Shown piece by piece: positions 1 to 8,177 of a DNA stretch of 64,000 nt. A model generated the notes under the pieces. That model searched no databases. It saw nothing but the letters and a program-made list of their open reading frames with translations, and was not told the DNA's origin. Both the position numbers and the translations under genes were made by a program. Each line of letters begins with the position of its first letter. Position 1 is the stretch's first letter. The stretch spans positions 62,001 through 126,000 of the forward strand of contig NZ_JACTVJ010000020.1 in assembly GCF_014493765.1 (NCBI RefSeq), written 5' to 3'. The DNA comes from Streptomyces polyasparticus. GTDB lineage: Bacteria; Actinomycetota; Actinomycetes; Streptomycetales; Streptomycetaceae.

Positions 1-105
1 GGTCTCAATGCCCAGGCGCCGGGCGGCGGGGCGCTGGAACAGGCGTCAGCGCCCAGAGGCTCCGGGGCCGACCGCGAAAGGTGGGCGTCGGAGGGCGAAC
101 AGGCG
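1..105. other. Window edge, no gene seen
   Basis: This stretch lies downstream of the minus-strand uppS stop codon. I see no convincing coding frame or hairpin with a T-tract; the open frames here are antisense shadows of uppS. Confidence 0.5.
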
Positions 106-879
106 CTACGCGCCGAAGCGGCGGTGGCGGGCTGCGTAGTCGCGCAGGGCGCGCAGGAAGTCGACCTTGCGGAAGGCCGGCCAGAAGACCTCGCAGAAGT
201 AGTACTCCGAGAGGGCCGACTGCCACAGCATGAAGCCGGAGAGGCGCTGCTCGCCCGACGTACGGATGATGAGGTCCGGGTCCGGCTGCGCACTCGTGTA
301 CAGGTGCTTGCCGATCGTCTCGACGTCGACCGCCTCCGCGGCCTGCTCCAGGGACACCCCCCGGTCCGCCGCGTCGAGGAGCATGGAGCGGACGGCGTCC
401 GCGATCTCCTGGCGCCCGCCGTAGCCGATCGCGACGTTGACGAGTATCCCGGTGTTCGCCGCCGAAGCCTCTTCCGCTTCCTTCAGGACCGTCTGCAGCC
501 CGGACGGAAGAATGTCCGCGGTGCCGACGTGGTGCACACGCCACCGCCCGTCACGCGCCAGCGAGCGGACCGTGTCCTCGATGATGCCGAGGAGCGGGAC
601 CAGCTCCTCCTGGGGACGGTCGAAGTTGTCCGTCGAGAGCAGCCACAGCGTGACCACCTCGACGTCGGTCTCACTGCACCAGCCGAGGAACTCGCCGATC
701 TTGTCCGCGCCCGCCTGGTGGCCCTGCGCCGTGGTGGAGCCCGCGGCCTTGGCCCAGCGTCGGTTGCCGTCCATGATGACGCCGATGTGCTTGGGCACCT
801 GGTCGTGGTCCAGGTGGCCCTCCACGCGGCTCGCGTACAGCCTGACCAGCAGGCCGCGCAGCCCGTCGCGCAGGTTCAC
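106..879 (-). CDS. uppS: Isoprenyl transferase (undecaprenyl diphosphate synthase family)
   Basis: The 257-residue product belongs to the cis-prenyltransferase (UppS/Rv2361c) family, which condenses isopentenyl diphosphate onto allylic diphosphates to make the polyprenyl carrier for cell-wall synthesis at the membrane. Visible family signatures are HIGVIMDGNRRWAK near residue 31, with the catalytic Asp of MDGN, and the C-terminal DLIIRTSGEQRLSGFMLWQ block followed by the SEYYF motif. Length is normal for the family. Translation starts at a GTG preceded by a GGAAAG sequence. It is transcribed divergently from the aldo/keto reductase. Streptomycetes often carry two or three paralogues, so whether it makes C55, shorter or longer chains cannot be read from sequence. 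Confidence 0.93.
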   Translation of the reverse strand: MNLRDGLRGLLVRLYASRVEGHLDHDQVPKHIGVIMDGNRRWAKAAGSTTAQGHQAGADKIGEFLGWCSETDVEVVTLWLLSTDNFDRPQEELVPLLGIIEDTVRSLARDGRWRVHHVGTADILPSGLQTVLKEAEEASAANTGILVNVAIGYGGRQEIADAVRSMLLDAADRGVSLEQAAEAVDVETIGKHLYTSAQPDPDLIIRTSGEQRLSGFMLWQSALSEYYFCEVFWPAFRKVDFLRALRDYAARHRRFGA

Positions 880-995
880 TTTCCGTTCAGCCCCTCACGT
901 ACAGACGGCGGCGGTCCCCGAGGGCGAAAGCCTACCGCTGGAAAGCGGAGGCACTGCTGCCGGGAGTGTCACAGGTCTGACGTAGCTTCGTCACC
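880..995. promoter_or_regulatory. Divergent intergenic region uppS / aldo-keto reductase
   Basis: This 116-bp gap must hold the promoters of both divergent genes. I could not pick out a convincing -35/-10 pair or operator. Confidence 0.35.
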
Positions 996-2033
996 ATGAA
1001 CGACTCCCCCACCTACGCCGCTTCAGCCGACCGGTACGACTCCATGGAGTACCGCAGGACCGGCCGGAGCGGTCTGAAACTGCCCGCGATCTCGCTCGGC
1101 CTGTGGCACAACTTCGGTGACGACCGCGCCCTCGACGGCCAGCGCGCGATCCTGCGCCGCGCCTTCGACCTGGGCGTCACGCACTTCGACCTCGCGAACA
1201 ATTACGGACCGCCGCCCGGCAGCGCCGAGTTGAACTTCGGCAAACTGCTCAAGCAGGACTTCGCGCCCTATCGGGACGAACTGGTCATTTCCAGCAAGGC
1301 CGGCTATCTCATGCACCCCGGCCCGTACGGCGAGTGGGGCAGCCGCAAGTATCTGCTGTCCTCGCTGGACAACTCGCTGCAGCGGATGGGTCTCGACTAT
1401 GTCGACATCTTCTACTCGCACCGCTTCGACCCGGACACCCCGCTCGAGGAGACGATGGGCGCGCTCGCGTCCGCCGTGCAGCAGGGCAAGGCGCTGTACG
1501 TGGGTGTCTCCTCCTATACGAGCGAGCAGACGCGCGAGGCCGTCCGCATCCTGCGGGAGATGGGCGTACGCCCGCTCATCCACCAGCCCTCGTACTCGAT
1601 GATCAACCGCTGGACCGAGGACGACGGCCTGCTCGACGTCCTCGAAGAGGCGGGCATGGGCTGCATCTCCTTCGTGCCGCTCGCGCAGGGGCTGCTTACG
1701 GGCAAGTACCTGAAGGGCATCCCGGAGGGTTCGCGCGCCACGCAGGGCAAGTCGCTCAAGCCGGAGCTCCTGAGCGACGAGGTCGTACGGCGGCTCAACG
1801 GCCTGAACGACATCGCCGCCCAGCGCGGCCAGTCCCTCGCGCAGCTCGCCCTCACCTGGGTGCTGCGGGACGAGCGGATGACGTCGGCGCTGATCGGTGC
1901 GTCGAGCGTCCGGCAGCTGGAGGAGAACGTGGCGGCGCTGAGCGGCGCCGAGCTCACGGAGTCGGAGCTCGCGGCGATCGACGAGTTCGCGGTGTCGACG
2001 CCGGGCACGAACATCTGGGCCGGCCGCCGCTGA
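996..2033 (+). CDS. Aldo/keto reductase, YghZ (L-glyceraldehyde 3-phosphate reductase)-like
   Basis: The 345-residue product is a single AKR TIM barrel. The tetrad expected of the superfamily is visible: Asp and Tyr in HFDLANNYG, Lys in SSKAGY and His in IFYSHR. The NADPH-binding end is seen as SALIGASSVRQLEENV. The N-terminal MEYRRTGRSGLKLP with PPPGSAE and the C-terminal NIWAGRR are typical of the YghZ/AKR14 group, which reduces small aldehydes such as L-glyceraldehyde 3-phosphate and methylglyoxal. The ATG at 996 gives 23 residues before the barrel starts. It is monocistronic; a tandem repeat follows the stop codon. The physiological substrate cannot be inferred from context. Confidence 0.9.
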   Translation: MNDSPTYAASADRYDSMEYRRTGRSGLKLPAISLGLWHNFGDDRALDGQRAILRRAFDLGVTHFDLANNYGPPPGSAELNFGKLLKQDFAPYRDELVISSKAGYLMHPGPYGEWGSRKYLLSSLDNSLQRMGLDYVDIFYSHRFDPDTPLEETMGALASAVQQGKALYVGVSSYTSEQTREAVRILREMGVRPLIHQPSYSMINRWTEDDGLLDVLEEAGMGCISFVPLAQGLLTGKYLKGIPEGSRATQGKSLKPELLSDEVVRRLNGLNDIAAQRGQSLAQLALTWVLRDERMTSALIGASSVRQLEENVAALSGAELTESELAAIDEFAVSTPGTNIWAGRR

Positions 2034-2047
2034 GCGGCTCTTCTCGT

Positions 2048-2104
2048 ACGGGGAGCTTCTCCCTGAACGAGGAGTTTCTTCCCGTACGAGGAGCTTCTTC
2101 CCGT
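2048..2104. repeat. Three 19-bp tandem repeats after the aldo/keto reductase
   Basis: Three 19-bp units with the consensus ACGAGGAGCTTCTTCCCGT lie head to tail between the convergent aldo/keto reductase and membrane-protein genes. They do not form a perfect hairpin; a role in transcript ends is possible but not shown. Confidence 0.75.
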
Positions 2105-2108
2105 ACGG

Positions 2109-2678
2109 CTAGGGGGCCGCGTATCCCTGGGTGAACTGCTCAGGGGTGCGCGGCCTCTTGAACCACTGGCCGGCGCTGCCCTGGCTGAAGAGGACGACCA
2201 GCGCGATGGCCATGCCGGCCGCGATCACGCCGCCGGGGCCGCCACCGTTGCCCACGGAGCCGAGCGCGAGCGCGATGTGCAGGCTCGACAGGACGATGCA
2301 GGCGATCCGCACGCCGTGGCCCGCGCTGTTGAACTGCAGGGCCAGGACGAAGAGCGCGATGACCGTGAGGTTGGAGCCGAACACCGCGCCGAACTCCCGC
2401 GGCCCGCCGCCGAGCGCGGCCACGAGTCCCAGGGCGAGCACGAAGAAGCCGGCGAGGACGAAGACGAGCACGCGGGCCGCTTTGACGCTGCCGGGCATCT
2501 GCGGCGGACCGGCGGGCGCAAAGCCGCCGGCGGGATAGGGGTACGGGTAGGACGCCTGGCCGCCGTACGGGTTGGGCTGTCCGTACGGGTTCGGCTGCGC
2601 GGGCGGCCCGCCGTACGGGTTCTGCGCGGGCGGCCCGCTGTACGGGTTCTGCGGGGGCTGAGGCTGGTCGTTCGACAT
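2109..2678 (-). CDS. Membrane protein with Pro/Gly/Asn/Tyr-rich N-terminus
   Basis: The 189-residue product starts with about 70 residues built from repeats such as NPYGGPPAQ and PNPYGQ, followed by about four predicted membrane helices (starting KAARVLVFVLAGFFVLALGL). Low-complexity proline-rich cytoplasmic tails in front of a small helical bundle are common in Streptomyces proteins of unknown function. I chose the ATG giving MSNDQPQPP because the longer frame adds residues of no character. Function is unknown. It sits downstream of, and in the same direction as, the prepilin peptidase, but a strong terminator separates them. Confidence 0.75.
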   Translation of the reverse strand: MSNDQPQPPQNPYSGPPAQNPYGGPPAQPNPYGQPNPYGGQASYPYPYPAGGFAPAGPPQMPGSVKAARVLVFVLAGFFVLALGLVAALGGGPREFGAVFGSNLTVIALFVLALQFNSAGHGVRIACIVLSSLHIALALGSVGNGGGPGGVIAAGMAIALVVLFSQGSAGQWFKRPRTPEQFTQGYAAP

Positions 2679-2730
2679 GACGTCGACCCTAGCCAGGTGG
2701 CTGCGAAGAGAGCGGGCTGGCTGTGGGCAC

Positions 2731-2772
2731 AAAAAAACGGGCCGGTCCGTGGGGGGGAGACGGACCGGCCCG
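2731..2772 (-). terminator. Rho-independent terminator of the prepilin peptidase gene
   Basis: A perfect 13-bp stem (CGGGCCGGTCCGT and its complement) with a 9-nt loop is followed on the minus strand by seven Ts. This is the only classical hairpin-plus-T-tract terminator I see in the window. Confidence 0.85.
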
Positions 2773-2831
2773 AGGGGGGGTTTCCACCATAACCCTTCGT
2801 AAGGGGTGCTGTGTGCATCGGCGTGGCGTAA

Positions 2832-3560
2832 TTACGCTCCGAAACCGCCGAGCAACACCCCGGTGGCCGCCCCGGCCAGCATGCAGGGCCCCAGCGGCAT
2901 GGCACTCTTGCGGCCCGCTCGGCCAAGCAGGACAAGGGCCGCGGCGTATCCGCCGCCGTAGAAGATGCCTGCCAGGAAGCCCAGGAAGAGGATCGGCCAG
3001 CCGTACCACCCAAGGGTTACCCCGAGGACGATCGCCAGCTTGACGTCACCGAAGCCCATGCCGCTCGGGTGGGCGAGAAAGAGGACCAAGTATCCGCCGC
3101 CCAGGGCGAGTCCGCCGAGCAGAGCCCCAGTCCAGCGGCCCTCCGACGCCCCGAAGAGCGCGGCAAGGCCGAGGCCGAGCGCGGCCGCCCCGGCGAGCGG
3201 CAGCGTGAGGATGTCGGGGAGACGGTGAACGTTTCGGTCCACGGTCGCGAGGACCACCCCGAACGGGGTGAGCAGCAGCCACACCGCCAGCTCGGGGCGC
3301 GCCCCCGTGGACGCGGCGAGCGCGGCGCACAGGGCGGCGGTGAGCAGAACGAGGGCGGTCGCGCTGGGGCCGTACGGTCCCGCGGCGCAGCGGGTCGTGC
3401 CGAGCCAGCCACCCCACGGCCCGGTGAGGGCGTGGCCGGACGGACAGGCGGCGCGCCAGGGCTGGCCGGCCGGTACGGAGAGCCGGTAGGCGATACGGCC
3501 GGTGAGCGCTCCGGCGAGTGCGCCGTACAGCGCCGCGAACGCGATCAGGAGGGCAGGCAC
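2832..3560 (-). CDS. Prepilin peptidase, A24 family (TadV/CpaA-like)
   Basis: The 242-residue polytopic protein carries the two aspartates of the type IV prepilin peptidase family: Asp108 in ATVDRNVHRLPD and Asp172 in GMGFGDVKLA (GxGD motif). It lacks the tetracysteine N-methylation domain of PilD-type enzymes, so it resembles the cleavage-only TadV/CpaA type. The expected role is cytoplasmic-side cleavage after Gly in G/xxxxE pilin and pseudopilin signals. The Tad locus at 15-27 kb contains no such enzyme, and the pilin-fused protein at 5985-8177 needs one, so this is the likely processor of both (inference). Confidence 0.9.
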   Translation of the reverse strand: MPALLIAFAALYGALAGALTGRIAYRLSVPAGQPWRAACPSGHALTGPWGGWLGTTRCAAGPYGPSATALVLLTAALCAALAASTGARPELAVWLLLTPFGVVLATVDRNVHRLPDILTLPLAGAAALGLGLAALFGASEGRWTGALLGGLALGGGYLVLFLAHPSGMGFGDVKLAIVLGVTLGWYGWPILFLGFLAGIFYGGGYAAALVLLGRAGRKSAMPLGPCMLAGAATGVLLGGFGA

Positions 3561-3634
3561 GGGCAGAGGCTAGAGGGCGCGGGGCGCGCACGTCATGGGT
3601 CCGTGGGCCCAACCGGCGCCCGGGGCACGGAGGT

Positions 3635-4090
3635 TCAGTCCAGGGCGAGGTCGAGCAGGATGCCCGCGAGGCAGCCGAGGCCGACGCCCAGGCTGGTGAG
3701 CAGGATGGCCTCCGCGGTCAGGTCCGCCCAGAGCCAGGCGAGGTGCAGCGCGTGGGCGGCGAGCGGGACGGTGAGCGCGGCGAGCAGATGCTGTGCGGGC
3801 GAGTCGCGGAACGGGGCGCGGTGCAGGCGGCCCGCGACGAGGGCGGTGAAGCCGGCGCAGACGGCGGCGGGCAGCGGCAGGGCGAGGAGGTCGCCCCAGG
3901 CGGGCCAGGACGCGCCGGCCGGGGTGACGCCGTCACCGAAGGGCCCGTAGCGGTTCTGGTCGGTCAACGGCTCGCGCAGCAGGGTGAGTTGGGGGTACGC
4001 GACCAGGGCGAGGGCGAGGAGCCCGGCGGCCCAGGAGCGGAATTGCGCGGCGGATGCGGCGAGAGGTCCGGTGCGTATCGCCGAGGTCAT
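3635..4090 (-). CDS. Conserved membrane protein of unknown function
   Basis: The 151-residue product has about four hydrophobic segments (WAAGLLALALVAYP, the LLALPLPAAVCAGF region, LLAALTVPLAAHAL and the C-terminal ILLTSLGVGLGCLAGILL). A polar loop with RYGPFGDGVTPAG lies between the first two. I recognise no family. It is upstream of and co-directional with the prepilin peptidase with a 74-bp gap, so it may be co-transcribed with it. Confidence 0.7.
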   Translation of the reverse strand: MTSAIRTGPLAASAAQFRSWAAGLLALALVAYPQLTLLREPLTDQNRYGPFGDGVTPAGASWPAWGDLLALPLPAAVCAGFTALVAGRLHRAPFRDSPAQHLLAALTVPLAAHALHLAWLWADLTAEAILLTSLGVGLGCLAGILLDLALD

Positions 4091-4457
4091 GGCGGAAAGT
4101 TACGGGCGGCGAGGGCCCAGCGCCATGAGCCCGGAGGCCCAACATCACCCGTCGGTCCCGGGGTACGCAAGAAGGGACGGCACCGCGCGGCCCCCTCCAC
4201 CGCGCGGTACCGTCCACACGCGCAGTTTGCCCACGCGAATTCTCGTTGGTCTGAACTTACGTGATGCCTACATTCCGATGGCCGGTTTTCGGATAACGAT
4301 GCGGATTCAAGCGTGGCTATGTGGTGCCAATTGCCCGAGTTCACGGGCTTCTGGCCGGTCGGCTGTGGCCTGAATCACGTCGGCTGAATCCCGTTATCGG
4401 GGGGCATCACGGGACGTTCCACGACCGGCCGCCGTCGCGGGAGGCCGCTCGCTCATG
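4091..4457. promoter_or_regulatory. Divergent intergenic region, no gene seen
   Basis: This is the 5' half of a 434-bp gap between a minus-strand membrane gene and a plus-strand winged-helix gene. Its middle part (about 4215-4340) is noticeably less GC-rich than its surroundings, as expected for promoters. I found no convincing coding frame; an 85-codon minus-strand frame here has no ribosome binding site or recognisable protein. Confidence 0.45.
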
Positions 4458-4523
4458 GATGAGCGGCCGGCCATCCGCGGATGCGCGGCCGGTCATCCGC
4501 GGATGCGCGGCCGATAATCCGCG
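4458..4523. repeat. Three 22-bp tandem palindromic repeats directly upstream of a start codon
   Basis: Three contiguous 22-bp units (consensus GATGCGCGGCCGGTCATCCG, then CG) end one base before the ATG of the winged-helix gene. Neighbouring units create inverted repeats CGCGGAT...ATCCGCG. Their position suits operators for autoregulation or a structured 5' leader. Confidence 0.8.
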
Positions 4524-4524
4524 T

Positions 4525-5667
4525 ATGACTCGACGCGTCTCCTGGGCCGCGGCCCAGGCCCGGAGGTTTGCACGCCAGTCCCTCACGGTCCCCGCCCAGG
4601 GTGATCCGCCCGAAGAGCTCGCCCGGATCGCGGGCGCCATGTGCGGTACGCATGCCCAGGTCGGCTCGGCGGCGGAGCTCTCGCTCGCGCTGCGGCACGC
4701 CTCCGCGACCCGGCAGGACGTACGCGATGCGCTCCTGAAGACGTCGACGCTGGTCAAGACGTACGGGCCGCGGGGCACGGTGCATCTGCTGCCGAGCGCC
4801 GAACTCCCTTTCTGGACGGGTGCGTTGTCGGCTCTGCCCTCCGGGCCGCAGCACGCGGACGGGGTACGGCTGTCCGCGGAGCAGACCGATGAGGTGGTCG
4901 CGGCCATCGCCGACGCGCTGACCGGGCGCTGCCTGACCGTCGACGAGATGACGGAGGAGATCGTGGCGCGTACGGGGGCGTGGGCGGGTGAGCTGACGAT
5001 GCCGGCGTTCCAGACGATGTGGCCGCGGTGGCGGACGGTGCTGCATACGGCGGGGCAGCGTGGGGCGCTGCGCTTCGGCCCGAACCGGGGGCGCAAGGTC
5101 ACGTACACGCGGCCCGAGTCCGGGGAGGCACTGCCGGCGTCGATCGCGCTGCCCGCTCTCGTACGGCGCTATCTGTACGCGTACGGGCCCGCGACGCCCG
5201 AGTCCTTTGCCAAGTGGCTGGCGATTCCGGTTGGTTGGGCTCGGGAGGTCTTTCACGGGTGCGAAGTGTCCGAGGTCTCCTTCGAAGGGGCGGCCGCGTG
5301 GGTGGCGGCCGGGGATACGGAGTTTCCGGACTCGCCTGTGCGGGGGGTGTGGCTGCTGCCGTACTTCGACTCGTTCGGGATCGATGCGTATCCGCGGGAG
5401 CGGTTCTTTTCTGGGCGGGCTGCTGAGCGGGCCCTTTCTCGGGGGCAGGCCGGAAACTATCCGTTGTTGGTGGTGGACGGTGAGGTGGCTGGGGTTTGGC
5501 ATCAGAAGCGGTCCGGTCGTCGGATCGCTGTTTCCGTCGAGCCCCTCGTGGACTTGACCGCGGGTCAGCTGCGTTCTCTCGACGCTGCGGTCGCGCGGGT
5601 GGGGTCGGTGCTGGAGGGTTCGGCGACGCTCACGGTGGGCGCGATCGCGGTCGGCCCGCACGCGTAG
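4525..5667 (+). CDS. Winged-helix DNA-binding domain protein (HTH_42 / YcaQ superfamily)
   Basis: The 380-residue product matches the pattern of actinobacterial winged-helix proteins of the HTH_42 family, to which the interstrand-crosslink glycosylase YcaQ (AlkX) belongs. It opens with VSWAAAQARRFARQSL, continues through TYGPRGTVHLLPSAELPFW and FGPNRGRKVTYTRPE, and has the central winged-helix-like LVRRYLYAYGPATPESFAKW and the late VWLLPYFDSFGIDAYPRERF. A DNA-repair or DNA-binding role is possible by family, but this subgroup is not characterised as far as I know. The ATG at 4525 was chosen over upstream in-frame starts because the 22-bp repeats lie just before it. Confidence 0.8.
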   Translation: MTRRVSWAAAQARRFARQSLTVPAQGDPPEELARIAGAMCGTHAQVGSAAELSLALRHASATRQDVRDALLKTSTLVKTYGPRGTVHLLPSAELPFWTGALSALPSGPQHADGVRLSAEQTDEVVAAIADALTGRCLTVDEMTEEIVARTGAWAGELTMPAFQTMWPRWRTVLHTAGQRGALRFGPNRGRKVTYTRPESGEALPASIALPALVRRYLYAYGPATPESFAKWLAIPVGWAREVFHGCEVSEVSFEGAAAWVAAGDTEFPDSPVRGVWLLPYFDSFGIDAYPRERFFSGRAAERALSRGQAGNYPLLVVDGEVAGVWHQKRSGRRIAVSVEPLVDLTAGQLRSLDAAVARVGSVLEGSATLTVGAIAVGPHA

Positions 5668-5689
5668 GCCTGCCTGCGGCGCTTTTCCC

Positions 5690-5882
5690 CCACCCCGCCC
5701 CTTCCCGAAACCGGGGGCTCCGCCCCCGGACCCCCTTTGTCCTCAAACGCCGGACGGGCTGAATCAGCCCCTCCGGCGTTTGAGGAGATCCGAGCGAGGC
5801 TCGGATGCGGGGTCTGGGGTGGAGCCCCCCACGCGGCGGAGCCGCACATGTCACAGCCGGGAAGGGGCGGGGTAGGGGAGAG
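5690..5882. repeat. Dispersed palindromic intergenic element, copy 1
   Basis: This copy has inverted ends: CCCACCCCGCCCCTTCCCG on the left and GGGAAGGGGCGGGGTAGGGG on the right. Inside are nested palindromes, including CCGGGGGCTCCGCCCCCGG and CAAACGCCGGACGGGCTGA facing its near-complement, then a GATCCGAGCGAGGCTCGGAT hairpin. The strong stems could end transcription of the upstream gene. The whole 5668-5984 gap holds nothing else recognisable. Confidence 0.85.
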
Positions 5883-5984
5883 AAAGAGGCCCCGACTTGG
5901 GTCTGCGGGCCCATCACCCCAGCGGCCACCCGTGATTGCGTGGAGGAACTGTCGCGCAAACGGGACCAGTTGGGGTGGGGGCAC

Positions 5985-8177
5985 ATGGCCGGCATGTACT
6001 ACGGCGTGGTGGTGCGGCGACCGCTCCCCTGCGCTCTCGCCGCCGCGATGGCGATCACGTACGGGCTGCTGGTCGTCGCCGCAGTCGGCAGCATCGGCGC
6101 GCTGCTCGGCGCCGATGAGGTCGACGGAGTATTCGTCGGACTGCTCGTCTACGGGCTGATACCCGGTGCCGCAGGTGCCGTCGCCGCGCGGCGGGCGTGG
6201 CAGGGGCAGGGGCGGGCCCGGTGGGCGCTGATCGGGGCCCATGGGCTGTACGTGGCCCAGGCGTTGGGGTCCCTGGGACGAGGGGACGCCCACGGGCTGA
6301 CCCAGCTCGTGCTGCCCGTCACGGCGATCGTGCTGCTCAGCCGCGCCTCCGTACGGGAGTGGTACGCCAGCGACCCGTACGACCGCACCGAGCGCCGCCC
6401 CTTCAGCTTCGCCCGGTGGATCAAGTGGCGTACGGACGAGGGGCAGTCCATGCCCGAGTACGCGGCCCTCCTCGCCCTGATCGCCGCGATCGTCGTGGGC
6501 GTCGTCGCCCTCGGCATGAACGGCACGATCTCCCGGACTGTCTCCAGCGCCGTGTGCACCATCACCGGCGGTGGGGACTGCGGCGGGGGCGGGGAGGGCG
6601 GCGGCCAGGGCATCCAGGCCGACCCCGCCAACCCCGACGCCGACACCGGCACCGACACACCAGACGGTGCCGACACCGACACACCAGGCGGCGCCGATGC
6701 CGACACCCAAGGCGGCCCGACCGACGTCACCCCCGTAAGCAATAACAACAACGACGACGACAAGGGCTTCTGGGGCCAGCTCGGCGACGTCGTGACGCAG
6801 CCGTTCAAGGCCGCCTGGGAGGACGTGAAGGGGACCTGGGACGCCGTCACCGATCCCGGGAAGTTTCTGACCGACACCTGGAACGGGCTCAAGGACTACA
6901 CCACCACTTGGTGGGAGAAGAAGGCCGACGACCTCGGCAAGCAGTGGGACGAGGGCGGGTGGAACTACCTCACCGTGCCGCTCAAGTGGGTCTCCTCCCC
7001 CGAGGACTTCGTGAGCGACTTCCTCATCGACTCGTTCATCGACAAGGAGTCCTTCGAGAACGGCGACTGGGGCAAGGGCACCGGCAACACCATCTGGAAC
7101 ATCGGCTCCGTCTTCATCCCCGGTGTCGGCGCCGCCAAGTGGCTGCAGAAACTCAACAAGATCAACAAGGCCAACAAGGTCAGGAAGCTCGGGGATCTCG
7201 CCGGGGATGCCGCCGCCAAGGCGCGCAAAGCGCGCGAGGCCGGGGATGTGGGCGCGGCGCGCAAGGCCGCTGATGAAGCACAGCAGCATGCCGACGACGC
7301 GGCGAAGAAGGCGCGGGAGAATCCGGACGACGCGGATCTGGCCGAGGACGCGCGCAAGGCACAGGAGCAGGCGCTCGCCGCCCGTACGGATGCGGCGAAG
7401 GCTGCCCTGCGCGGGCGTGGCTCGTCCGTTTCGGACGAGCAGATCGACGGGCTCGTGCAGCGGGCGCAGGACGATCCGGCGGACGGCGGGATCAGCAAGC
7501 GGCAGGCCGCCGACGCGCTCGACGATCTGGCCGATCTCGCGAGCAGGCCCAACGTCCGCCCGGACGCGGCCAGTTCGCTGGAGGGCAAGGTGGCCAACGC
7601 GAAGACCGCCGACGCGCTCGACCAGGCCCGTGCCGAGGTGCACGCCGTGCAGCGCGCCGCCGATGACGCCGCGCCCGGCACGCAGGTGGACGCCGGGCCG
7701 GGTACGGAGGCCGGGCGTCCCGCGGACCTCGGTTCGGAGACGCTCGATCTGGACGGGATCCCCGACGCCGACGTGGCGTACAAGGCGAAGGACGGTACGT
7801 ATCACGTGGTCGAGGTGAAGAACGCGGGCTCGGCCACCCGTAAGCCGGCCTTCGCCAACCAGGTGGAGCGGCTGAAGAAGTGGGCCGACAAGGCGCCGGG
7901 GCGCAAGGCGACCGTCGAGATCGACAGCAATGACCGGTGGACGCAGCTCTTCAGCGAGTTCAAGCCGGGCCGCGGCGGCAAGCCCGCGAAGGATTCCCGT
8001 ACGGCCGCGGGTGAGATGGCGAAGAACGATGTGGATGTGTCGATCGGCGGGAAGAAGCTGAGCGCCGGTGAGCTGGGGCGGATGCAGGACGCGATCAATG
8101 AGCGCACCCGCAACGGCACAATGGACTGGTCGAAGATGACGGACCCGGACGCGGCCCGGGAGTATCTCGGAGTGTGA
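5985..8177 (+). CDS. Pilin-fused putative polymorphic toxin: membrane domain, Flp-pilin segment, Ala-rich region, PD-(D/E)XK-like C-terminus
   Basis: The 730-residue product has an unusual layout. Residues 1-150 are a helical membrane domain of about four segments. Residues 151-190 read DEG, then QSMPEYAALLALIAAIVVGV, which matches the Flp pilin of this window; cleavage after Gly153 would leave Glu at +5, the prepilin-peptidase rule. A Gly- and Asp/Thr-rich linker and a Trp-rich part follow. Residues about 400-580 are Ala-rich and charged, probably coiled coil. The C-terminus has Asp596, Glu610 and Lys612 (ADVAYK...HVVEVKN), a D-x13-ExK pattern like PD-(D/E)XK nucleases, with QVER after it. 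Toxin function is inferred from architecture and from the overlapping small gene. The ATG at 5985 is the best start before the first helix; 5994 is an alternative. Confidence 0.75.
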   Translation: MAGMYYGVVVRRPLPCALAAAMAITYGLLVVAAVGSIGALLGADEVDGVFVGLLVYGLIPGAAGAVAARRAWQGQGRARWALIGAHGLYVAQALGSLGRGDAHGLTQLVLPVTAIVLLSRASVREWYASDPYDRTERRPFSFARWIKWRTDEGQSMPEYAALLALIAAIVVGVVALGMNGTISRTVSSAVCTITGGGDCGGGGEGGGQGIQADPANPDADTGTDTPDGADTDTPGGADADTQGGPTDVTPVSNNNNDDDKGFWGQLGDVVTQPFKAAWEDVKGTWDAVTDPGKFLTDTWNGLKDYTTTWWEKKADDLGKQWDEGGWNYLTVPLKWVSSPEDFVSDFLIDSFIDKESFENGDWGKGTGNTIWNIGSVFIPGVGAAKWLQKLNKINKANKVRKLGDLAGDAAAKARKAREAGDVGAARKAADEAQQHADDAAKKARENPDDADLAEDARKAQEQALAARTDAAKAALRGRGSSVSDEQIDGLVQRAQDDPADGGISKRQAADALDDLADLASRPNVRPDAASSLEGKVANAKTADALDQARAEVHAVQRAADDAAPGTQVDAGPGTEAGRPADLGSETLDLDGIPDADVAYKAKDGTYHVVEVKNAGSATRKPAFANQVERLKKWADKAPGRKATVEIDSNDRWTQLFSEFKPGRGGKPAKDSRTAAGEMAKNDVDVSIGGKKLSAGELGRMQDAINERTRNGTMDWSKMTDPDAAREYLGV

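Noticed and set aside
4087-4344. 85-codon minus-strand frame in the 4.1-4.5 kb gap
   Set aside because: It has no ribosome binding site, no recognisable motif and runs across the probable promoter of the winged-helix gene.
5565-7805. 746-codon frame antisense to the pilin-toxin gene
   Set aside because: Very long antisense frames are common in GC-rich Streptomyces DNA; the plus frame has clear domains and codon bias.
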